Assembly (NCBI RefSeq): GCF_029873635.1
Contig: NC_080418.1
Span: 12,441,562-12,505,561, forward strand
Direction: 5' to 3'
From: Malania oleifera
Lineage: Eukaryota; Streptophyta; Magnoliopsida; Santalales; Ximeniaceae
DNA: 64,000 nt
This document shows, piece after piece, positions 56,997 to 64,000 of this stretch. The translations under genes and the position numbers were made by a program. The notes under the pieces are model-generated. The model made no database searches. It was not told the origin of the DNA and saw only the letters and a program-made list of their open reading frames with translations. The first letter of the stretch is position 1, and every line of letters starts with the position of its first letter.

Positions 56997-58288
56997 AACC
57001 ATCCCTTTTAGGGATACAAAAATTTTAGTAATGATTTTCATTTATTTGTGTAATTAGTATGTTCTTTTTTTTTTTTAGTAATTTAATGAATAAAATTTTA
57101 TGATTAAATTTCATTCAAGATTACTTGGTAATGCATTTAAAAAGTCAAAGAAACAAATTCAAATGTTTCCATAGTAGTTCTTTCAACTTCTAGAAGGTAG
57201 AGGGAAATAAGAAAAAAAAGAATAAAAAAAAATCTCACAAAATAAAGCATGTGTGTTCCAAAAGTATGAAGTTGAAACTTTTAATTTAAATTTTTATTTA
57301 TTTGAGAAAATATCATATATTTCAAAACCAGGATCTCAGACAAATCATCCTCTTATTAAAGCAATAACCTTCATACAAATATTTGTCCAAGGCTACAAAA
57401 AGTGACTCTACAATAATTGTGCATATCTATGTCTTTGTTTGATTTTTATTTTCTATTTTGCATAAGTACAAATAAAATAATGCTTTCTTGCTGCATTATA
57501 CTCTTAAAATATTACCCAATCATGGTATAATTAAAACCAATGCTTATTTTTTATACTTCAAGTAACACGAGAAAATATTTTGTAGGTGATGTGGTGTCAT
57601 GTAAAATGAGAGGTCTCATTTGTATGGATAAGATGAGTATTGTAAGCCTTCATCTTTGATTGTCATCATTTAGTTTTTCTCTGTTTTCCTCTAGTTTTGG
57701 TTTGCAAGTAATTGACATCATTTTGCTGGTAATTTTGTTTATGTTTGACTTTGTTTGTTTTGATTACATATAGACATGTTTATATTGTTTTTGGTATGAG
57801 TTTTGATAGGCTTGTATTGGTTTTGATGCCTAGAATGATTTTGATAGTTTATTTGTAAATCTCATGTGTCATGTTTGTAACCATGGTATTCCTCCGTTAT
57901 AAGTGCAGGCTATCAATAAAATTGAGGTTTTTGTTTTAAAAAAAAAAAAAATTACGAAGAGCCTAGCAAAGCTAGCTCAAGTGGTAAGGGCGACTTATGA
58001 CTTTGGTGACCCCAAGGTCAAGGGCTCGATCCTCCTAGAGGCATTATGCTGGTAAATTACCAAGGATGCCACAATGGGCGCGTGACTTTCATCCCTTCAA
58101 ATTTGGTGCCATACCATAGTGTCCAATGTGAGGCGATGGTTGCTGGAGTCCTTGAGTTATTAAAAAAACAAAAAAAGTTACAAATGCAATGATATTATTT
58201 TTATATTATTGTTTACTAATAGTCGTGTTTTAGTGACAACTTTTAAAAGTCGTCACTAGTAATTGCGTTTTGGGGACAGTTTTTTATG
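56997..58288 (-). mobile_element. Interior of the SIRE-like unit, copy 2 (partial)
   Basis: After the AAC TSD, CATCCCTTTTAGGGATAC matches 61510-61525 and 16640-16655. At about 57412 the sequence jumps to the equivalent of 62693, so about 800 bp are deleted relative to copy 3; CAA-containing repeats stand at both deletion edges. The part 57640-57945 ends AATAAAATTGAGG plus a poly-A run, like the 3' end of a LINE or a retroposed transcript. Confidence 0.7.
57956..58176 (+). mobile_element. tRNA-derived SINE, copy 1
   Basis: An A-box-like TAGCTCAAGTGGTAAGGGC is followed 33 bp later by a B-box-like GGGCTCGATCCTCC; the tail is A-rich (58162-58176). About 220 bp. It lies in the poly-A tail of an upstream retroposed sequence. 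The orthologous insertion at 63248 shows it predates the unit duplication. Confidence 0.75.
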
Positions 58289-60493
58289 TGAATGGTGTAT
58301 TCCTAAGAGGAGGGGTGAATTGGATATTTAAAAATTCCTAGGTCAATTATATCCTAATTCTAGACCACAATTAGTATATCGCAACGTAGGGTCTTTCTAC
58401 AAAAACTCAAATCCAGCAAATAATTAAAGCACGTATGTAAAACAATTAATGACAATAAATAATTAAGAATACATGTGCAGAAATTAAGGTGCAACAAAAA
58501 AATAGATGATGGGGAAAAAGAGTAGACACAATATTTATTATTGGGTTTCAACCAATCCTACCTACGTCCTCGCCTCAAGCCGCAGTTCAAGGATTCCAGT
58601 ATTTGCTCACTTAACCGGGCAGAGCAACACCATTTACAATACTCTTTATAAGGCGAAGTCTCCCCAACTCAATTCACTAGAGTGAGCCAAACTGGTTTCT
58701 CCTTACAATGCGTAGTCTCCTCAATTCACTTACTGGGCGGAACCAAACCAAATTCCCCTTACAAGGTAGAGTCTTCTCAACTTACCTAACTAGGCTAGAA
58801 CCAAATCGGTACACCTTAGAGAACGGTGTATTCCTCTTCTGGACATGCCTAGAATACAGGGATATAAATATTTGTGTACAAATATGAATGCTTCTGAAAA
58901 AAAAAAAAAGCAGATGTCTACAATTTGAAACTCTAAAATACACTCTCAAATGATATGATTTTAAGCTTAGTAGAGAAGGTGTTTTTCTCAATATAATTTT
59001 GCAATCTTTGAAAAAAAGTATAGATGATGAATACATAAAGATTCAAACCCTCATAAATATTTCTCCAAAATATTTTTCGATGAAAAGTGTAGTAGAACCT
59101 AGGGTTGTTGCTTTCAAGAAGATTTTGTAAAAAATGATCTTTGATGTGAGGTGAAATATGCAATAAGAACTTCAAAGATCTAGATGTCACTAATATTTTA
59201 TCCAACAAAGAGTTAGCAATGAAAAGTGTTTGGAGAAATTAGGATTTATGCTAAAAAATGTTATTGTAATAAATACTATATAAGCTTTTGAATCTTGCAA
59301 TAGATGTGCAAAGATCCACAAGCTATAAAGAGTTTTCCCAAGAATATTTATCAAGAAAATATATGGGAGAAACTCAAACCTTACTCTCAAAGATGATTCT
59401 CAAATATAAAGAGTGAGTGAGAGTGAATGCTTACAAATGCTATGAATATGCCCACTAGATATATTCCTGAACAATCTTGTAGAGCAATCAACTTTCTAAA
59501 GAAGAAAGTGAGAAATAATCTATGCTCCCTTCCAAAAAGATTTTTCAAAGAGAAAAAAAGAAATAGAGTAAAACATTTAAGCAAAAAATATTTTGGGAGG
59601 ATTTATTATCTAAGCATTAGTTAAAAAATGAGTAATGAAGGCGTATTTATAGATTTTTTCAAAATATGATCATTTGGGGACACGAAGGGTATTTTAAATT
59701 TATTTAATTAAAAATTAAATACGTTTTAGCACTGAAAAATAGTCAAACCCAAGAGGGTTGGCCGACCAAGGGCTTCGTCTGTCAATGGCCTTTGTAAAAA
59801 ATTCAAATTTTTGGGCATGGTCGGTCGACTGTGGAAGGCACAAGTCGGCTGGCGAAAGGCACTTTTGATCCCTTTATTTGTTCGGTCGGCTGGCCTTAAG
59901 AGTCAATCGGCCGAGTAAACAGTGACGATCGGCTTGGGCTATCCTATTTTAAAATCGCTGGTCGGCTAAGTCTTTCTAAACAGGCCTATGAACAAGGTCG
60001 TTTGACTAGCCCTTTAAAGCCTTCATGAGGCTATTCGGCTAGGCTCCCTTAAGCCACGTTAAACTCATAGGTTGGTTGGCTGAGGCATTTAAAATAGAAA
60101 CTGGCCAGTCGACCGAGATAAGTAAAAACCTCAAGTTTTGCCCTAATTTGACCTCAAAGTTATTCCAAAAATCTTTGTCATTATTTTAGCTTTTATCAAA
60201 AAGGATTTTTGATTAAAGTTTAGGTGCCCTAAGGTCTGTTACGGTCATTTGAGCTTTTAATCACATCATGCAACTCATGCATTAATACATACATTTTTAA
60301 ACAAAATGCAATTAAAAATCAAATAGAAAATGTCTTCTTCTTTCCTCTTCTAATGGAATACGCCAGGTTGAGGTGGTCTTTAAGTCTTTCAAGCTTCCAT
60401 TTTCTTTCCCATATGTATGTGTTAAAATGTAAACCTACAAGATGTTTGTGTTTTGTCAGCATCAAAATAAGAATCAGACTCAAAAAGTTAACA
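58289..60493 (-). repeat. SIRE/copia-like LTR, intact copy
   Basis: The 2205-bp segment has TGAATGGTGTATTCC at its left end and AAAAGTTAACA at its right end, immediately followed by the polypurine-tract complement ATCTCCCC. On the minus strand it starts TGTTAACTTTTTGAG and contains TTTTGATGCTGACAAA; its other end has CCAATTCACCCCTCCTC. It serves as the uninterrupted reference for 12056-12190 plus 14546-15615. Clustered GGTCGGCTGG-type subrepeats at 59755-60120. No gene inside. Confidence 0.75.
59643..59652 (-). promoter_or_regulatory. TATA box of the SIRE-like LTR
   Basis: Minus-strand TCTATAAATACGCC, equivalent to 14742-14750 in copy 1. Confidence 0.5.
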
Positions 60494-63400
60494 ATCTCCC
60501 CTTTTTTTATGATGACAAACACATAAGGGCAAAATGGGTTAAGCTTGAAAAGGCTCCCCCTAACAATATGCATAATTGAAAAAATATAAGCAATGTATCT
60601 ATATTATATTCATGAAGGAAGACATTTTAAATCATATACATTTAGTTTTGACAATGAAGCACATTAAAACTCAGATATTTACCCCTAAAAAAAATTTCCC
60701 TTTTGGCATAAAGTCATTTATCATTTTGCTTATAAAATTCTCCCCCTTTTGGTATCAGCAAAAGGGCTATGCTAAGTATAAAAATAATTGGAGCATTGAA
60801 AAAAATTAGCTTTAGAGAACTCCTCCTTTTTAACTCAACAACTGGGCATAAAATTTTATAGCTTGCTAAAAAAGGAAGCAAATAGTTTAAAAACTATTTG
60901 ATATAAAAATTGGGCATTGCAAATAGTTTTATATTTGTTTAAAAAGATTTGGCATTTTTGAACACAAAACAAAATAACTAGTCATTTAAGACAAAGAATG
61001 ACATGATAAGCATGGTTAGACTAGAAAGATCCTCCAACCATTGCAATTTAAACACTACATAAGACCCGTAACGGATTTGAGTTTAAAACATACTGCATAT
61101 GATGGCAAGTGTATGTTTAAGCATGAAAACAGTCTAACTAGTTCACCTATATTTCATATATAATCAATGAACCAATTATTCAATGCCCCCCAAAAAAATT
61201 TAATATATATAAGCATCATGACACAAAAATTTGTATAACAGTCCTTATAGCACGTGTCATGAATTTTGTTAAGCACGCCAGCAAGTGATAAAATATATTT
61301 TAGCTTTGAAACTCTCTTGCCAAAGAAAATTTTCCCTTTAAGATATTTCTAATAAGAACAGGGGACAAATGCTTGCTGAAAAAAGAAAGATTATGCAAGC
61401 TCAAATTTATTTTATTATTTTGGAAGTCATTTAAGCACAGAACAAAATTTGACCAGAAAAATACAACCATATAGATCCTAAGGATATGACAATTTAGGAA
61501 ATGGACCATCTCTTTTAGGGATACTCATATTTTAGTAATGGTTTTCATTTATTTGTGTAATTGGTATGCTTTTTATTTTTTATTTTTTTAGTAGTTTAAT
61601 GAATAAAATTTCATGATTAAATTTAAATGTTTCCATAGTAGTTCTTTCAACTTCTATAAGGTTGAGGGAAATGATAAGTAAGAAAAAAAAGTATAAAAAA
61701 AAAAAAATCTCACAAAATAAAGCATGAGTGCTTCAAAAGTATGAAGTTTGAAACTTTTAATTTAAATTTGTATTGATTTGAGAAAATATCATATATTTCA
61801 AAACAAAGATCTCAGATAAATCATCCTCTTATTAAAGCAATAACATTCATACAAATATTTGTCCAAAGCTACAAAAAGTGACTCTACAACAAATACTCTT
61901 GATCATGAGCTATATACCTCTTAACAATAAAGCGGCCTACATTATAATTTGATTTCGATTCATTGAACATAATTTTTAGCCTTGTTGTGGATCATTAACG
62001 CTTCAGATTCATCAACTTTATATTATTTTTAAATTCACTATGGACTGATAAATTAAATTAAAATAGCTTATCTATTCTATACATGTACTATTGTCAATTA
62101 TGCAAACTTCTTGATATTATATTTTAGTTTTGAATTCATTGTCAGCTTGATTTTCGGGCACAATATCCGTTTCATTCTTCTTCGTTTTCTTCACATCTAA
62201 AACCCCTATTAGCTTGTATCAATCTTTTCATGATATTTGTTAAAGGTCGAGGGAGCAAAAGTTATGGCTACAATAAACTTGCCACATATTTTATTTTAAG
62301 ATGCAGCATTCCCGATTTTGAAAATTAGCATACAATTAAAATGACATTATGTGTTTGTGATAGATTTTTTTCAGTTGTCATGACTTTTGTAGAAAAATCT
62401 TAATTAAGAGCGATGGATAAAAATGAAGTCAACAATTACATTTTGAAATATCACATTAGATGTTTTCAATTAGAATCTCAAGTGGGGTGAAAAATGTGAT
62501 AGAAGATCAGCTATCTTTCAATTTTTTATTCTTTATTTTTGGAACGAATTCTATTGGCCTCCAGTGAATTTTTCTTTAAAATCTACTTTTCTTTCAATCT
62601 ATGAGGACAAATTTTTCTCAAAATTTTTTTTTCACTAAAATCTTGAGCAATTTTGGCAAAAGAGGAACCAATATTGCTCATTTTATTTTCAACACAATAA
62701 TTGTGCATATCTATGTCTTTGTTTGATTTTTATTTTCTATTTTACATAAGTACAAACAAAATAATGCTTGTTGGTGCATGACACTCTTAAAATATTACCC
62801 AATCATGGGTAAAATTAAAACCAATCCTTATTTTTTATGCTTTAAACAACACGAGAAGATATTTTGTAGGTGATGTGGTGCAAAGTAAAATGGGAGGTCT
62901 CGTTCATATGGATAAGATGAGTATTCCAAGCCTTCGTCTTTGATTATCATCATCATCTAGTTTTTTTCTATTTTCCTCTGGCTTTTGTTTGAAGGTAATT
63001 GACATCATTTTGCCAGTAATTTTGTTTATGTTTGAGTTTGTTTATTTTGATTACATATAGAAATGTTTAGATTGTTTTAAGTTGATATTGGTACGGGTTT
63101 TGATAAGCTTGTATTGGTTTTGATGCTTGGAATGTTTTTGATAGTTTATTTGTAAATCTTATGTGTCATGTTTGTAACCACGGTATTCCTCCGCTATAAG
63201 TGAGGGCTACCAATAAAATTGGGGTTTTCGTTTAAAAAAAAAGTTACAAAGAGCCTAGCCGAGTTAGCTCAAGTGGCAAGGGCGACTTTTGACTTTGGTG
63301 ACCCCAAGGTCACGAGCTCGATTCCTCCTTGAGGCATTATGCTAGTAAATTACCAACAATGCCTCAATGGGTGGGTGACTTTCATCCCTTTGGATTTGGT

Positions 63401-63579
63401 GCCACACCATACTGTCGAAAGTGGCGTGATGGTGGTTGGAGACCTAGGGTTACAAAAAAAAAAAAAAGTTACCAATACAATGATTATATTTTTACATTAT
63501 TGTTTACTAATAGTCGTGTTTTAGTGATGACTTTTAAAAGTGGTCACTAGTAATTGTGTTTTAGTAACAATTTTTAATC
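60494..63579 (-). mobile_element. Interior of the SIRE-like unit, copy 3 (complete)
   Basis: The 3086-bp stretch between two LTR copies starts with the polypurine-tract complement ATCTCCCCTTTT. It aligns with 15616-17835 in its left two-thirds and with 57000-58288 in its right part. No frame exceeds 84 codons and no retroelement domain is visible. No iMet or other canonical PBS is seen next to 63580. The end 63480-63579 instead has CACTA-like TAGTGATGACTTTT and a palindrome-like TTTTAAAAGTGGTCACTAGT. Confidence 0.7.
63248..63466 (+). mobile_element. tRNA-derived SINE, copy 2
   Basis: A-box-like TAGCTCAAGTGGCAAGGGC, B-box-like GAGCTCGATTCCTCC, poly-A tail 63453-63466. AAAGTTAC stands at 63240-63247, and AAGTTAC repeats after the tail (63465-63471), a probable target duplication. 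A short frame crossing it (63329-63550) is not a gene. Confidence 0.8.
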
Positions 63580-64000
63580 TGAATGGTGTATTCCCAATAG
63601 GAGGGGTGAATTGGATATTTAAAAATTCATAAGTCAATTATGTTCTAATTATGAACCACAATCAATATATCGCAACCTAGCGTCTTTCTACACAAACTCA
63701 AATCCCTTAAATAACTATAGCAAGTATGTAAAACACTTAATCACAATAAATAATTAAGCATACATGTGCAGAAACTAAGGTGCAAAAAATAAATAAATGA
63801 AGGAGAAAAAGAGCGAACACAATATTTATTATCAGGGTTTGACCAATACTGCCTACGTCCCCTCCTCAAGTTGCAGCTTAAGGATTCCACTATTTGCTCA
63901 CTTAATCGGGCGGAGCAACGCCATTTACAATACTCCTTACGATGTGGAGTCTCCTCAACTCAATTCACTAAGCTGAGCCAAACTGGTTTCTCCTTACGAG
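63580..64000 (-). repeat. SIRE/copia-like LTR, cut by the window edge
   Basis: TGAATGGTGTATTCCC at 63580 matches 58289, and alignment continues to the end of the window with many substitutions (about one in ten to twenty by eye). It is the next LTR of the tandem arrangement. Confidence 0.75.

Noticed and set aside
57956..58060. tRNA gene suggested by A and B boxes
   Set aside because: No cloverleaf or acceptor stem closes; the A-rich tail and target duplication fit a SINE.

Overview
The window is intergenic DNA from the nuclear genome of a flowering plant, probably a eudicot. It is AT-rich, has LTR retrotransposons primed by tRNA-iMet and tRNA-Arg, a CACTA (En/Spm) DNA transposon, tRNA-derived SINEs, and one decayed host gene of the plant-specific GRAS family. 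I saw no rRNA, structural tRNA, CRISPR or bacterial-type features. I cannot name the species. Nearly everything is transposable element nested in transposable element, and most insertions can be delimited to the base by target-site duplications (TSDs).

Layout. 1-2167: 5' end of a minus-strand Ty3/gypsy element inserted in the 5' LTR of an Ogre/Tat-like, tRNA-Arg-primed element without coding capacity (2168-12055, plus strand). That element sits in the LTR of a SIRE/copia-like non-coding unit (12056-17835), which also holds a solo LTR (12191-14545, TSD ATATG). 17836-18295: truncated CACTA end. 18483-27446, minus: a LISCL-type GRAS pseudogene cut in two by a very young chromovirus (20518-27395, TSD AGTTG) whose only coding domain is integrase. 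About 27511-40622: a Tat/Retand-like Ty3 element with decayed gag-pol on the minus strand and, on the plus strand, an open, apparently spliced antisense gene of 489 codons with its own TATA box. An Ogre-type solo LTR (30196-33904, TSD CTTGC) sits at the acceptor of one of its introns. 41389-56996: a full-length 15.6 kb CACTA transposon (TSD AAC) with decayed transposase and TNPA-like genes and a SIRE-like solo LTR (49000-50869, TSD CCTTG). 56997-64000: a tandem arrangement of the SIRE-like unit (period about 5.29 kb), each unit with a SINE.

How the parts work together. The GRAS protein would be a transcription regulator but is dead. The mobile elements are mostly relics. Two parts look alive or recently so: the chromovirus, whose LTRs differ only by two small length changes, and the antisense gene, which has kept a full reading frame while the gag-pol on the opposite strand has collected at least seven disabling lesions. 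Many nonsense mutations in GRAS, gag-pol and the CACTA transposase are C-to-T or G-to-A changes at CG or CHG sites, as expected for heavily methylated plant DNA.
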